Shown: positions 38,236-47,305 of the stretch, piece after piece
Numbering within the stretch: position 1 is the first letter of the stretch
Layout: every line of letters starts with the position of its first letter
Notes under the pieces: generated by a model
Database searches by the model: none
What the model was told of the DNA's origin: nothing
Seen by the model: only the letters and a program-made list of their open reading frames with translations
Position numbers and translations under genes: made by a program
From: an uncultured Clostridia bacterium
GTDB lineage: Bacteria; Bacillota; Clostridia; TANB77; CAG-508
Direction: 5' to 3'
Assembly (NCBI GenBank): GCA_944389125.1
Contig: CALXLF010000003.1
Span: forward strand, 142,008-206,007
Length of the DNA: 64,000 nucleotides

Positions 38236-39573
38236 TTGTTTAAAACAATAAAAAATGCTTTAAAAACACCAGAAGTTAGAAAAAAATTATTATATACTTT
38301 ATTATTAATAATTGTTTTTAGATTTGGTTGCTATATAACAGCACCAGGAGTTAATGCTTCAGAATTAGCTGAACAAATGAGAAATGCTACTTCAGGAGGC
38401 TTTACAGCTTTAATTGATACAATTTCAGGAGGTGCCTTCTCAAATTTATCAATATTTGCTATGTCAATAACTCCATATATTACAGCATCAATTGTTATAC
38501 AACTATTAGGTATGATAATACCATCATTACAAGCTCTTATTAAAGAAGGTGGAGAGCTTGGAAAACAAAAGGTTAATAAATACACTAAAATATTAACTAT
38601 AGTATTAGCAGCTATAGAAGCTGCAGGTATCTATATTTCATATAGTAGAAACTATGCAAATGTATTTATTAATCCAGGATTTTTTACAGGAGCTTTAGTT
38701 GTAATTTCATTAATTGCAGGAACTGCAATATTAATGTGGCTTGGAGAGCAAATTACAAGTAAAGGAATTGGAAATGGTATTTCAATGATTGTATTTGTTG
38801 GTATCATTTCTGGATTACCATCAGGAATTACATCATTAAAAAATATAATATTTACATCAGATGGATTTAGTACAGCAGGACTTGCTACAGCAATAGCAAT
38901 TATAATAGGAGCTTTATTATTAGTAACAGGTGTTGTATGGGTTCAAAGTGCTGAAAGAAGAATACCAGTACAATATGCTAAAAAAGTTGTTGGAAGAAAA
39001 ATGTATGGTGGACAAAATACTCATATTCCACTTAAATTAGCAATGGCAGGTGTTATGCCTATAATCTTTGCTTCATCATTTTTAACATTTCCAGCAATGA
39101 TTATAAGTATATTTGCTCCAAATAGTATTGGTGGAACAGGATTTTTGGCAGGATTATATAAATTCTCAATTGCAACATCATCTTCTACTGGAATTGGATG
39201 GGGATATTCATTAGCAAATGCTATAGTATATTTAATATTAATAGTAGCATTTACTTTCTTCTATACATTAGCTACTTTCAATCCAGCAGAAGTTTCTCAA
39301 AATATAAAACAAAATGGTGGATTTATTCCAGGTATTAGAGCTGGAAAACCAACAACTGATTATTTAAAATCAGTTCTTATGAAGCTAACTTGGTTTGGTT
39401 CAATCTTTTTAGGAATTATTGCTATATTGCCTATGTTACTTAGATTTTCTGGATTGGACATCTCTTTTGGTGGTACATCAATCTTAATTGTCGTTGGTGT
39501 AGCATTAGAAACAGTTCAACAACTAGAATCTCAATTAGTAATGAGACATTATAAAGGATTTTTAGAGAAATAA
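38236..39573 (+). CDS. secY: Preprotein translocase subunit SecY
   Basis: A 445-residue ten-helix channel protein of the general secretion pathway. TTG at 38236 directly follows the rplO stop; AGAGGTG lies just upstream in rplO. GGAFSNLSIFAMSITPYITA, GGQNTHIPLKLAMAGVMPII and the C-terminal QLESQLVMRHYKGF are canonical. Confidence 0.97.
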   Translation: MFKTIKNALKTPEVRKKLLYTLLLIIVFRFGCYITAPGVNASELAEQMRNATSGGFTALIDTISGGAFSNLSIFAMSITPYITASIVIQLLGMIIPSLQALIKEGGELGKQKVNKYTKILTIVLAAIEAAGIYISYSRNYANVFINPGFFTGALVVISLIAGTAILMWLGEQITSKGIGNGISMIVFVGIISGLPSGITSLKNIIFTSDGFSTAGLATAIAIIIGALLLVTGVVWVQSAERRIPVQYAKKVVGRKMYGGQNTHIPLKLAMAGVMPIIFASSFLTFPAMIISIFAPNSIGGTGFLAGLYKFSIATSSSTGIGWGYSLANAIVYLILIVAFTFFYTLATFNPAEVSQNIKQNGGFIPGIRAGKPTTDYLKSVLMKLTWFGSIFLGIIAILPMLLRFSGLDISFGGTSILIVVGVALETVQQLESQLVMRHYKGFLEK

Positions 39574-39580
39574 ACAAAAA

Positions 39581-39615
39581 TGGATTTCTCCTCTAAGCTT
39601 AAGGGGAGAAATCCA
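39581..39615 (+). other. Strong hairpin between secY and adk
   Basis: TGGATTTCTCC pairs perfectly with GGAGAAATCCA around a loop with AAGCTTAAGG. No T run follows; the adk ribosome-binding site starts ten bases after. It looks more like an RNA-processing or stability element than a terminator. Confidence 0.55.
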
Positions 39616-39634
39616 AATCGTTAGGAGGCAAATT

Positions 39635-40300
39635 ATGATTATTATTATGTTAGGTGCTCAAGGAACAGGAAAAGGAACAGTTGCTGGGTTGATTAGTGAA
39701 GCAACAGGAATTCCTCAAATATCAACAGGTGATATTTTTAGAAAAAATATCAGTGAAAAAACAAAACTTGGAATTGAAGCAGATAAATATATTTCAAAAG
39801 GAGAGTTAGTTCCAGATGATATAACAGTTCCAATGGTAGATGATAGACTATCTTGGGATGATGCAAAAGAAGGCGCAATATTAGATGGATTTCCAAGGAC
39901 AATTGAACAAGCAGAAAAATTAGATGAAATTTTAGAAAAAAAGGGGAAAAAAGTTGATTTAGTAATAAATTTAGTAACTCCTAGAGATGAAATAATAGAT
40001 AGAATGTTAACAAGAAGAGTTTGTACAAATCCAGATTGTAAAGCAACATATAATACAAAATTGCATCCACCAATTAAAGAAGGAATTTGTGATAAATGTG
40101 GCTCTCCTCTAAAACAAAGAGAGGATGATTCAGATCCAGAAGCTATAAAGAAAAGATTAGAAATATATGAAGAAAAAACAAGTCCACTTATTGATTTTTA
40201 CAAGAATAAAGGAGTATTAAGAACAGAAAAAATAAGTATATCAATAAATAGAATGGGAACAGACGTTGCAAGAGATATAGTAAATGATATAAAAAAATAA
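39635..40300 (+). CDS. adk: Adenylate kinase
   Basis: A 221-residue enzyme that interconverts ATP + AMP and 2 ADP. P-loop GAQGTGKGT (about 7-15), AMP-site QISTGDIFRKN and DGFPRTIEQAEKL are intact. The lid is the zinc-binding type: CTNPDCKATYN and CDKCGSPL. ATG at 39635 after GGAGG. Confidence 0.97.
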   Translation: MIIIMLGAQGTGKGTVAGLISEATGIPQISTGDIFRKNISEKTKLGIEADKYISKGELVPDDITVPMVDDRLSWDDAKEGAILDGFPRTIEQAEKLDEILEKKGKKVDLVINLVTPRDEIIDRMLTRRVCTNPDCKATYNTKLHPPIKEGICDKCGSPLKQREDDSDPEAIKKRLEIYEEKTSPLIDFYKNKGVLRTEKISISINRMGTDVARDIVNDIKK

Positions 40301-40341
40301 AGAGTAAATATTTTTAATAACAATTTAGGAAGTGATAAAAA

Positions 40342-41112
40342 ATGATTACAATTAAATCAGCAAGAGAAATCCAGCTTATGAAAGAAGCATGCAAAGTCGC
40401 ATTTCTTGCTCATAAAGCAATAGAAGAGTCAATACAACCAGGAATGACAACTTATGAAATAGATAAAATTGCTGAAGAAACAATTAGAAAAAATGGTGGG
40501 ATTCCTGCAGAAAAAGGTTATCCATCAGGAATGCAAGGAGTTCCAAACTATCCTGCTTCAACATGTGTATCCATAAATGATGAAGTCATTCATGGAATTC
40601 CATCAAAAACAAGGGTTATAAAAGATGGAGATATTGTTTCAGTTGATCTAGTTGCTTTAAAAAATGGATATAATGGAGATATGGCTAGAACATATTTAGT
40701 TGGAAATGTAAGTCCAGAAGCTAAAAGATTAGTAGAAGTTACTAAACAAGCATTTTTTGAAGGTATGAAATATGCAATAAAAGGAAATAGAATTGGAGAT
40801 ATTTCTCATGCTATTGGAGAATATGTAAAATCTCAAGGTTATTCGGTAGTTAGAGAATTTCAAGGACATGGAATTGGGAAAGAAATGCATGAAGATCCTG
40901 GAATACCAAATTATGGAAAAGCAGGTCGTGGACCAAGACTAGAACCAGGTATGACTCTAGCTGTAGAACCAATGGTAATAGAAGGAAAACCTGATATATG
41001 GGAATTAGAAGATGGTTGGACAATAACAACTCAAGATGGAAGTTTAGCTGCACATTATGAAAATACTATTTTAATTACAGAAAAAGAGCCAAAAATCTTG
41101 ACAATTTTATAA
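40342..41112 (+). CDS. map: Methionine aminopeptidase type I
   Basis: A 256-residue metalloenzyme that removes the initiator Met. Metal ligands are visible in DIVSVDLVALKNGYNGDMAR (two Asp), in GHGIGKEMHEDPGIPNYG (His), in AVEPMV (Glu) and in AAHYENTILIT (Glu). ATG at 40342 after TTAGGAAG. Confidence 0.96.
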   Translation: MITIKSAREIQLMKEACKVAFLAHKAIEESIQPGMTTYEIDKIAEETIRKNGGIPAEKGYPSGMQGVPNYPASTCVSINDEVIHGIPSKTRVIKDGDIVSVDLVALKNGYNGDMARTYLVGNVSPEAKRLVEVTKQAFFEGMKYAIKGNRIGDISHAIGEYVKSQGYSVVREFQGHGIGKEMHEDPGIPNYGKAGRGPRLEPGMTLAVEPMVIEGKPDIWELEDGWTITTQDGSLAAHYENTILITEKEPKILTIL

Positions 41113-41254
41113 TTTTATTATATACTATACTAGCTTATTGCTGAAAGTTTACATTTTGGCAATATTAGTACGTAAGTAAAAGGAAAAATTATAATAAATG
41201 TTAGTTTAGAATTTGATTTTTGAGTGATTAAATTTATGAAAGAGAGGGACTTTA

Positions 41255-41473
41255 ATGTCTAAAGAGGATGTTATTGAAGTAGAAGGAAAAGTAGTTGAAA
41301 CACTACCCAATACAACTTTTAGAGTAGAACTTGAAAATGGACACCAAGTTTTAGCTCATATTTCGGGTAAACTTAGAATGAATTATATAAAGATTTTACC
41401 AGGTGATAGAGTAAAATTGGAGTTATCTCCATATGATTTGTCTAAAGGAAGAATAACTTGGAGAGCAAAATAA
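41255..41473 (+). CDS. infA: Translation initiation factor IF-1
   Basis: 72 residues, an OB-fold protein: [40 protein letters not shown]. The KOW-domain gene often between map and infA in Clostridia is absent here. ATG at 41255 with GAGAGGG upstream. Confidence 0.97.
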   Translation: MSKEDVIEVEGKVVETLPNTTFRVELENGHQVLAHISGKLRMNYIKILPGDRVKLELSPYDLSKGRITWRAK

Positions 41474-41513
41474 TTAATTAAATATATCAATTTTAAGAAA
41501 GGAAGATAAAGAA

Positions 41514-41627
41514 ATGAAAGTAAGACCATCAGTAAAAAAAATGTGTGACAAATGTAAAGTAATCAAAAGAAAAGGTGTTATTAGAGTTATTTGTGAAAAT
41601 CCTAAACATAAACAAAGACAAGGATAA
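41514..41627 (+). CDS. rpmJ: 50S ribosomal protein L36
   Basis: 37 residues, [20 protein letters not shown] to [10 protein letters not shown]. The zinc-binding Cys/His pattern is complete (CxxC, C, H). ATG at 41514 after AAGGAAG. Confidence 0.95.
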   Translation: MKVRPSVKKMCDKCKVIKRKGVIRVICENPKHKQRQG

Positions 41628-41641
41628 TTAGATTTTGGTAT

Positions 41642-41700
41642 TAATACAAATGTGTGCGGCTGGATTTAAATTTTTATTTAAATCATCATATTTGTATTTA
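41642..41700 (+). promoter_or_regulatory. Long hairpin in the rpsM leader
   Basis: The 196-base gap rpmJ-rpsM holds a two-tier stem: outer AATACAAAT with ATTTGTATT and inner GATTTAAAT with ATTTAAATC (about 41663-41686). A second A/T-rich stem (AAGCTT region, 41736-41785) follows. Could be an autoregulatory leader for rpsM-rpsK-rpsD-rpoA, where S4 is the usual regulator (inference). Confidence 0.4.
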
Positions 41701-41823
41701 TATATAATGCAATATTAAGATTTCTATGTAACAAAAGCTTATATAGGAATATTAATTTTGTTTTTAAGCTTTTTAGCTTAAAGTTTAATTTAAAATTTTT
41801 AGTAAGAGGGGTGTAAAAAAAGT

Positions 41824-42189
41824 ATGGCTCGTATAGCAGGTGTTGATTTACCTAGAGAAAAAAGAGTTGAAGTTGGACTAACATATATATATGGTATTGG
41901 TTTAACAAGTTCTCAAAAAATATTAAAAGCAGCAGGTGTTAATCCTGATACAAGAGTAAAGGATTTAACTGATGATGATGTAGCTAAAATAAGAAAAGCT
42001 ATGGAAGGTTACAAAGTTGAAGGTGATCTTAGAAGAGAAGTTGCTTTAAATATTAAGAGACTTACTGAAATTGGATGCTATAGAGGAATAAGACATAGAA
42101 GAAACTTACCAGTTAGAGGACAAAGAACAAAAACTAATGCTAGAACTAGAAAAGGTCCAAGAAAATTAGTAAGTAAAAGCAAAAAATAA
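41824..42189 (+). CDS. rpsM: 30S ribosomal protein S13
   Basis: 121 residues ([40 protein letters not shown]). It contacts P-site tRNA from the head of the 30S subunit. Confidence 0.97.
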   Translation: MARIAGVDLPREKRVEVGLTYIYGIGLTSSQKILKAAGVNPDTRVKDLTDDDVAKIRKAMEGYKVEGDLRREVALNIKRLTEIGCYRGIRHRRNLPVRGQRTKTNARTRKGPRKLVSKSKK

Positions 42190-42248
42190 GATTAATTAAG
42201 AACAAAAATAAATTTTATTTGATTGAAATAAAATAAGGAGGTTAAATA

Positions 42249-42650
42249 ATGGCAAAGGCAAAAGCTACTCAAAAAGCTGGTGTTAGAAGAAGAGAGAGAA
42301 AGAACATAGATAAAGGTTCAGCTCATATTCATTCAAGCTTTAACAATACAATAGTATCAATTACAGATACACAAGGAAATGTAATTTCTTGGGCAAGTGC
42401 TGGTGAACTTGGATTCAAAGGTTCAAGAAAAAGTACACCATTTGCTGCTGGTCAAGCTGCCGAAACAGCTGCTAAAACAGCTATGGAACATGGCATGAAA
42501 ACAGTAGATGTATATGTTAAAGGTCCTGGTTCAGGAAGAGAAGCTGCTATAAGATCTCTTCAAACAGCAGGATTAGATATTACAATGATTAAAGATGTTA
42601 CTCCAATTCCTCATAATGGATGTAGACCACCAAAAAGAAGAAGAGTATAG
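42249..42650 (+). CDS. rpsK: 30S ribosomal protein S11
   Basis: 133 residues ([41 protein letters not shown]-terminal [13 protein letters not shown]), canonical. ATG at 42249 after AAGGAGG. Confidence 0.97.
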   Translation: MAKAKATQKAGVRRRERKNIDKGSAHIHSSFNNTIVSITDTQGNVISWASAGELGFKGSRKSTPFAAGQAAETAAKTAMEHGMKTVDVYVKGPGSGREAAIRSLQTAGLDITMIKDVTPIPHNGCRPPKRRRV

Positions 42651-42728
42651 TTTTTTCAAAAAATGTGTGGATAATAGAGGAAAAGAGTTTAATTTTATTG
42701 AAATTTATAAGAGAGGTGTAAGTTAAAA

Positions 42729-43355
42729 ATGGCAAGATATAATAGTGAACAATGCCGTATATGCCGTAGGGAAGGTCAAAAACTTTTCTTAAAAGGTGAT
42801 AGATGTTATTCAGATAAATGCAGTGTAACAAGAAGAAACTATGCTCCAGGTCAACATGGTCAAAAAAGAACTAAGCTTTCTGAATATGGAACACAATTAA
42901 GAGAAAAGCAAAAAACAAAATCTTACTATGGTTTAGGTGAAAAACAATTTAGAGGCTATTTTCAAATGGCTTCTAGCAAAAAAGGTATGACAGGTGAAAA
43001 TTTATTAAAAATATTAGAGAGTAGACTTGATAATGTTGTTTATAGATTAGGATTTGGTGCTTCAAGAGCACAATCTAGAATGCTTGTAACTCATGGAAAT
43101 ATTGAAGTTAATGGAAAGAAAGTTAACATTGCTTCATATTTAGTAAAACCAGGAGATGTTGTTGGAATTAGAGAAATTAGAAAAGATAATCCAATGGTTA
43201 AAGAAAATTTAGACGGAGGTTCTAAGAGACCTGTTCCAGCTTGGTTAGAATTAGATAGCGAAAAAATGAGTGGTAAAGTTTTAAGAACTGTAGAAAGAGA
43301 CGAGATTGATCTACAAGTTGCAGAACACTTAATTGTTGAGTTATATTCTAAATAA
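42729..43355 (+). CDS. rpsD: 30S ribosomal protein S4
   Basis: 208 residues with an N-terminal four-Cys zinc site ([12 protein letters not shown]...CYSDKC) and the S4 RNA-binding domain ([20 protein letters not shown]). Primary assembly protein and the usual alpha-operon regulator. ATG at 42729 after GAGAGGTG. Confidence 0.97.
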   Translation: MARYNSEQCRICRREGQKLFLKGDRCYSDKCSVTRRNYAPGQHGQKRTKLSEYGTQLREKQKTKSYYGLGEKQFRGYFQMASSKKGMTGENLLKILESRLDNVVYRLGFGASRAQSRMLVTHGNIEVNGKKVNIASYLVKPGDVVGIREIRKDNPMVKENLDGGSKRPVPAWLELDSEKMSGKVLRTVERDEIDLQVAEHLIVELYSK

Positions 43356-43424
43356 TGCTTAGGAAAAAGTTGTACGTAAGATATAAAATATTTATAGAGG
43401 TATAAAACCTATTAGGAGGTAAAA

Positions 43425-44372
43425 ATGATTGAATTTGAAAAACCAAACATCGAATGTGTGGAAGCAGACGATAAGAGGAATTATGCAAAATTCATATGTG
43501 AACCATTAGAACGTGGATATGGAATGACAATAGGAAATTCTTTGAGAAGAATTTTATTATCATCATTGCCAGGAGCGGCTATAACAAGTATTAAAATAGA
43601 AGGCGTACTACATGAATTTTCTACAATTAAAGGAATTGTAGAAGATGTTCCTGAGTTAATAGTTAATTTAAAAAATGTTAGATTAAAAATGACAGATAAT
43701 GAAGAAAAGAAAATAAGAATAGTTCACAAAGGAGCTGGAGAAATTACAGCTGGAGATATTCAAACAGATGGAACAGTTGAAGTATTAAATAAAGAATTAC
43801 ATATTGCAACAGCCTCTGAAGAAGCTGATTTAAATATGGAAATGACAGTTAATAGAGGTAGAGGATACAATGTAGCAGAAAAAAATAAAAAAGAAAATAG
43901 CCCAATAGATGTATTACCTATCGATTCAATTTTTACACCTGTTAAGAAGGTTAACTATTCAGTTGAAAATACTAGAGTTGGACAAATGGTAGATTATGAT
44001 AAACTAACTATTGAAGTTTGGACAGATGGAAGTTTAAAACCATTTGAAGCATTAAGCTTAGCAGCTAAAGTTATGGTAGGTCATTTAGAATTATTTATAG
44101 ACTTATCAGAAACAGCAAAAAATACTCAAGTTATGGTAGAAAAAGAAGAATCTAAGAAAGAAAAAGTTTTGGAAATGCCTATTGAAGAACTTGAACTTTC
44201 AGTTAGATCATATAATTGTTTAAAAAGAGCAGGAATTGCAACTGTTGAAGATTTAGCAAATAAGTCACAAGAAGATATGATGAAAGTTAGAAATCTTGGA
44301 AAAAAATCATTAGATGAAGTAACTAATAAGCTTTTGGCTTTAGGACTAAATTTTGCAACTGATGAAGATTAG
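43425..44372 (+). CDS. rpoA: RNA polymerase subunit alpha
   Basis: 315 residues. Alpha-NTD has [20 protein letters not shown] and [16 protein letters not shown] (dimerisation and assembly). Alpha-CTD (about 240-315) has [17 protein letters not shown] and [12 protein letters not shown], the DNA- and activator-contacting domain. ATG at 43425 after TTAGGAGG. Confidence 0.98.
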   Translation: MIEFEKPNIECVEADDKRNYAKFICEPLERGYGMTIGNSLRRILLSSLPGAAITSIKIEGVLHEFSTIKGIVEDVPELIVNLKNVRLKMTDNEEKKIRIVHKGAGEITAGDIQTDGTVEVLNKELHIATASEEADLNMEMTVNRGRGYNVAEKNKKENSPIDVLPIDSIFTPVKKVNYSVENTRVGQMVDYDKLTIEVWTDGSLKPFEALSLAAKVMVGHLELFIDLSETAKNTQVMVEKEESKKEKVLEMPIEELELSVRSYNCLKRAGIATVEDLANKSQEDMMKVRNLGKKSLDEVTNKLLALGLNFATDED

Positions 44373-44402
44373 AATTTTTAGAAAAGAAGAGGTGAGAATA
44401 AA

Positions 44403-44912
44403 GTGGCAGGAACAAGAAAACTTGGAAAACCAACTGATCAAAGATTAGCAATGTTAAAATCATTAACTACAGATTTTCTATTAAATGAACAATTAGTTAC
44501 AACTGAAGCTAGAGCTAAAGAAGTTAAAGCTATAGTAGATAGCATAATAGCATTAGCTGTTAAAGAAAAAGATAACTATGAAGAAGTAGATTGCAAAGTA
44601 GTTAAAGCTAAATTAGATAGCAAAGGTAAAAAAGTTACAGAAAAAGTAACAAGCAAAAATGGTAAAGAATATCTAAGAGTAGTTAAAGAAGAAACTACTG
44701 AAAAGAGACAAAAAGATATGCCATCAAGACTAAATGCTAGAAGAAAAATAATGAAAAAAGTTAATAAAGTTCCAAATGTTGACTTAATGAATAAATTATT
44801 TAATGAAATAGCTCCAAAATATTCAGATAGAGTAGGCGGATACACTAGAATATTAAAAATGGAGAATAGAAAAGGCGACAATGCAGATGTTGCTGTATTA
44901 AAATTAGTATAA
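44403..44912 (+). CDS. rplQ: 50S ribosomal protein L17, extended form
   Basis: 169 residues from a GTG at 44403. Usual bacterial L17 has about 115-125 residues; the extra length is a Lys/Glu/Val-rich insertion at about 60-110 ([20 protein letters not shown] onward). The flanking core ([20 protein letters not shown] and [17 protein letters not shown]) is normal. Such insertions are known in some Clostridia. Confidence 0.94.
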   Translation: MAGTRKLGKPTDQRLAMLKSLTTDFLLNEQLVTTEARAKEVKAIVDSIIALAVKEKDNYEEVDCKVVKAKLDSKGKKVTEKVTSKNGKEYLRVVKEETTEKRQKDMPSRLNARRKIMKKVNKVPNVDLMNKLFNEIAPKYSDRVGGYTRILKMENRKGDNADVAVLKLV

Positions 44913-44930
44913 GTTATAAGAATAAAAAAG

Positions 44931-44957
44931 AACACGATTTTGTCGTGTTTTTTTTTA
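44931..44957 (+). terminator. Terminator of the alpha operon
   Basis: AACACGA with TCGTGTT, five-base loop, followed by a long T run. Confidence 0.92.
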
Positions 44958-44959
44958 TG

Positions 44960-45132
44960 CACAAAAATAATTATTTTACATAATGGGGACACGGGGACGG
45001 TTCTCTTGTCCCACAAAATTTCTCTTTTTGAAAAAGTTTTTCTTAAGGGACAAGAGAACCGTCCCCGTGTCCCCTGTTCCTTTTTCCATTTTTTAATTTA
45101 ATTTATTCACCAAAATAATTATTTTACATAAT
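44960..45132. repeat. REP-like palindrome flanked by 25-base direct repeats
   Basis: Perfect 28-base inverted repeat: 44985-45012 (begins GGGGACACGGGGACGG) and 45047-45074, loop of 34 bases. It is far more GC-rich than its surroundings. A 25-base sequence lies on each side, 44960-44984 and 45108-45132, with one mismatch. Palindromes with the GGGGACGGTTCTCTTGTCCC core are widespread in Firmicutes and resemble elements mobilised by REP-associated transposases; no transposase is here. Shares 14 bases with the palindrome at 28.2 kb. Confidence 0.75.
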
Positions 45133-45176
45133 ATTATATAAATAATAAAAATTATATAATGGAGTGTGAAGTAAGG

Positions 45177-45515
45177 TTGAGTTTTTTATTTCAAGTTATA
45201 GGGTGGATTTTAATTATATATGGACTTTTAAGTTTAGTTCAAGATATCATATTTGAATTTAGTTCAAAAAAAATAAATCATAATATGAAAATAGTGGTTC
45301 TTGCTAAAAATTTAGAAGATGATTTAGAAAATTTTAGTAGGGAATTAGGAGATATTAAACGTAGAAATGGATATAAAAATATTACTTTAATTGATATGGA
45401 AGAAAATGATGATATACATAATGTTATAAATACGCTTGAAGAAAATGAGATAAACATGAGAGTTTTAACTAAAAAAGAAGGGGAAGAATATATTGGAGAA
45501 TTTTTTAAAGTATAA
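45177..45515 (+). CDS. Small single-pass membrane protein, function unknown
   Basis: About 112 residues from TTG 45177, which has GGAGTG upstream; an in-frame ATG at 45159 has no ribosome-binding site. One N-terminal membrane helix (LFQVIGWILIIYGLLSLVQD) is followed by a cytosolic domain of mixed alpha/beta character (MKIVVLAKNLEDDLENFSRE, NITLIDMEENDDIHNVINTL). I do not recognise the family. Confidence 0.6.
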   Translation: MSFLFQVIGWILIIYGLLSLVQDIIFEFSSKKINHNMKIVVLAKNLEDDLENFSRELGDIKRRNGYKNITLIDMEENDDIHNVINTLEENEINMRVLTKKEGEEYIGEFFKV

Positions 45516-45555
45516 GTATAAATAAATTGAATGGCTTGAAAGCTTGATTTTAGTG

Positions 45556-45585
45556 TTGACAAAATAAGATATATTGTGATACTAT
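45556..45585 (+). promoter_or_regulatory. Promoter of the dolichol-kinase-like gene
   Basis: TTGACA at 45556-45561, 18 bases, TACTAT at 45580-45585. Confidence 0.5.
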
Positions 45586-45635
45586 ACGTTTTGAGTTTAT
45601 TTAAAAGTTAATAATAAGATAAACTTGGAGGAAAA

Positions 45636-46307
45636 ATGAAAAGAGATATATTTGGATTATTAATTTCAGGAATTTTTATAGCAGTAGTTTTGATATCATC
45701 TAAATTAATTGGAGAATCTAATAAAGAAGCAAGTAGAAAATATATACACATAATGCTTTCAAATTGGTGGATAATTGCAATATTATTTTTTGATAATGTT
45801 TATTTTGCAATAATTGGACCATTATTATTTATAATAATAAATTCAATTTCATATAAATATAATTTAATAAAAACTATGGAAAGAGATGAATCAGAAAAAG
45901 ATGGATTTGGTACGATATATTATGCTGTGACATTATTTTTAGTAGCTATTTTAACATTTGGAGTTTTTCCAGAATATAAAGGAATTTATGGACCTTTAAT
46001 AGGTTTAGCTGGAGTAGCAGTAATGGGGTATAGTGATGGTTTTGCAGCTATAGTTGGAAAATCAATAAAAAGTCCATCATATAAGATTGGAACAACTAAA
46101 AAAACATTAGCAGGTTCCATAACAATGCTAGCGATTACATTTATTATACTTTCTGGATTTTTAGTTTATGTAAAAGTCCCATATTGGTATTTTAAAGCAG
46201 CAATAATTTCTGTAATTGTAACAATTATTGAGGCTATTTCAATAAAAGGAACAGATAATTTAACAGTACCTTTAGCAACTGTTGGACTTTTATTATTAGT
46301 AATATAA
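45636..46307 (+). CDS. CTP-dependent lipid kinase (dolichol/phytol/polyprenol kinase family)
   Basis: A 223-residue integral membrane protein with about six or seven hydrophobic segments. Family motifs are ASRKYIHIMLSNWW (about 33), MGYSDGFAAIVGK (about 133) and KTLAGSITML (about 157), as in SEC59/DGK1/VTE5-type kinases. It may phosphorylate a polyprenol or diacylglycerol; the substrate is not settled by sequence. ATG at 45636 after TTGGAGG. Confidence 0.85.
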   Translation: MKRDIFGLLISGIFIAVVLISSKLIGESNKEASRKYIHIMLSNWWIIAILFFDNVYFAIIGPLLFIIINSISYKYNLIKTMERDESEKDGFGTIYYAVTLFLVAILTFGVFPEYKGIYGPLIGLAGVAVMGYSDGFAAIVGKSIKSPSYKIGTTKKTLAGSITMLAITFIILSGFLVYVKVPYWYFKAAIISVIVTIIEAISIKGTDNLTVPLATVGLLLLVI

Positions 46308-46310
46308 AAA

Positions 46311-46346
46311 AGAGGCTTGGCCTTTCAGCCAAGTCTCCTTTTTTTG
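46311..46346. terminator. Bidirectional terminator
   Basis: GAGGCTTGGC with GCCAAGTCTC (one G-T pair) followed by TTTTTTT on plus and preceded by AAAAAA for the minus gene. The minus gene's stop lies in the loop. Confidence 0.85.
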
Positions 46347-46957
46347 TCGAATGCAACAACGTTACTGTGGGTGCTTGCTTTTTTGTGATGCTTTTTTGGT
46401 TTCTTTTTGTGAATTTTTGCTACGCAATAGCAGCATCTTCCCAAGAATACCATTACCATAGAAGCTCCAATAAATACTACATATACGATGAAATTAAAGA
46501 CTGTTTCTTCAACTCCAATAACTTGTGTAAGATTTTGGAACCCTTTGTACCAAGCAACTAATAGAGCAAGCATTGCTATAAGTGATGGCCAAAATATTGA
46601 GTGTTCGAACCCATTTTTGGCAGCCCATGCGACGATTGGATCGCTGCTATTGTGCATGAGATTATTACGCTTTTCTGTTTGCAATTTAGCTTCGGCGTCA
46701 TAAGAATCGGCCTGGCTTTGATAAGCTTTTCTAGCATATACGTTCTCATACATCTGAGCATCTCTAGCATATGCATCCCGCTTTGATTCAGCGGATTCAA
46801 TGCTTTTGTACATAGACACAAGTCTTACCTGTGTCACAAAGACTTTACCCACATTCACTGTTACAAACAACATAGCCGCAACTGTAGCTACAAGCAGAAA
46901 GAACCGAACGAGCACTTTCCAGGACTTAACAACAGACTTCTTGAAATTCTTCATCAT
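46325..46957 (-). CDS. Foreign-looking membrane protein, function unknown
   Basis: About 210 residues from ATG 46957, nine bases after AAGGAGG on the minus strand. One N-terminal helix (FFLLVATVAAMLFVTVNVG), a charged coiled-coil-like stretch rich in Ala, Tyr and Gln (about 45-95), then two membrane segments (HSIFWPSLIAMLALLVAW; FNFIVYVVFIGASMVMVFLG) and a basic tail (HKKKPKKHHKK). Clearly more GC-rich than all neighbours, with different codon use, including the only sense CGG codons I found in the window (46904-46906 and 46778-46780). I do not recognise it. Probably acquired horizontally. Confidence 0.7.
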   Translation of the reverse strand: MMKNFKKSVVKSWKVLVRFFLLVATVAAMLFVTVNVGKVFVTQVRLVSMYKSIESAESKRDAYARDAQMYENVYARKAYQSQADSYDAEAKLQTEKRNNLMHNSSDPIVAWAAKNGFEHSIFWPSLIAMLALLVAWYKGFQNLTQVIGVEETVFNFIVYVVFIGASMVMVFLGRCCYCVAKIHKKKPKKHHKKASTHSNVVAFDKKRRLG

Positions 46958-47028
46958 GAACAATTTCCTCCTTTTCCCTTAAATTAATTATTTGGTTCCC
47001 CTGGCACAAAAAAGTACCATATAATTTA

Positions 47029-47057
47029 ATTATAAAATTTATTAATATTTTTGTCAA
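47029..47057 (-). promoter_or_regulatory. Consensus promoter of the foreign-looking gene
   Basis: On the minus strand TTGACA (47052-47057), exactly 17 bases, TATAAT (47029-47034): a perfect sigma-A promoter. The 348-base gap 46958-47305 also holds the glgP promoter and ACTGTCCCAAAAGT near 47106; nothing else is evident. Confidence 0.8.
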
Positions 47058-47167
47058 ATGAAACTTATGTAAACATTAGAAAATCAAAAAAAATTGAAAT
47101 TTAAGACTGTCCCAAAAGTTCATTTGATGTTTTATTAAAATAAAATATAAAAATTTATAAAAACCAC

Positions 47168-47196
47168 TTGAAAAAAAATGGTTTATAGAAGATAAT
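47168..47196 (+). promoter_or_regulatory. Possible promoter of the glucan phosphorylase gene
   Basis: TTGAAA at 47168-47173, 17 bases, GATAAT at 47191-47196, giving a leader of about 105 bases. Confidence 0.45.
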
Positions 47197-47305
47197 ATAA
47201 TCTATAAAAGTTTGAAAAAATTTTAAAACTTAAATATACAATATTAGAAAAAACAATTTTCTAAAAATAATAGAAAATTTGAAAAAATACGAAGGAGGAA
47301 TATAT

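Noticed and set aside
46347..46353. TGTCGAA as a 0A box
   Set aside because: It lies in the coding end of the minus-strand gene, not in a promoter.
46367..46982. Plus-strand open frames opposite the foreign-looking gene
   Set aside because: They lack ribosome-binding sites and mirror the GC-richer minus-strand gene, which has promoter, start signal and terminator.
47100..47135. ACTGTCCCAAAAGT-type sequence as an insertion element end
   Set aside because: A single short match with no partner end, transposase or target duplication.
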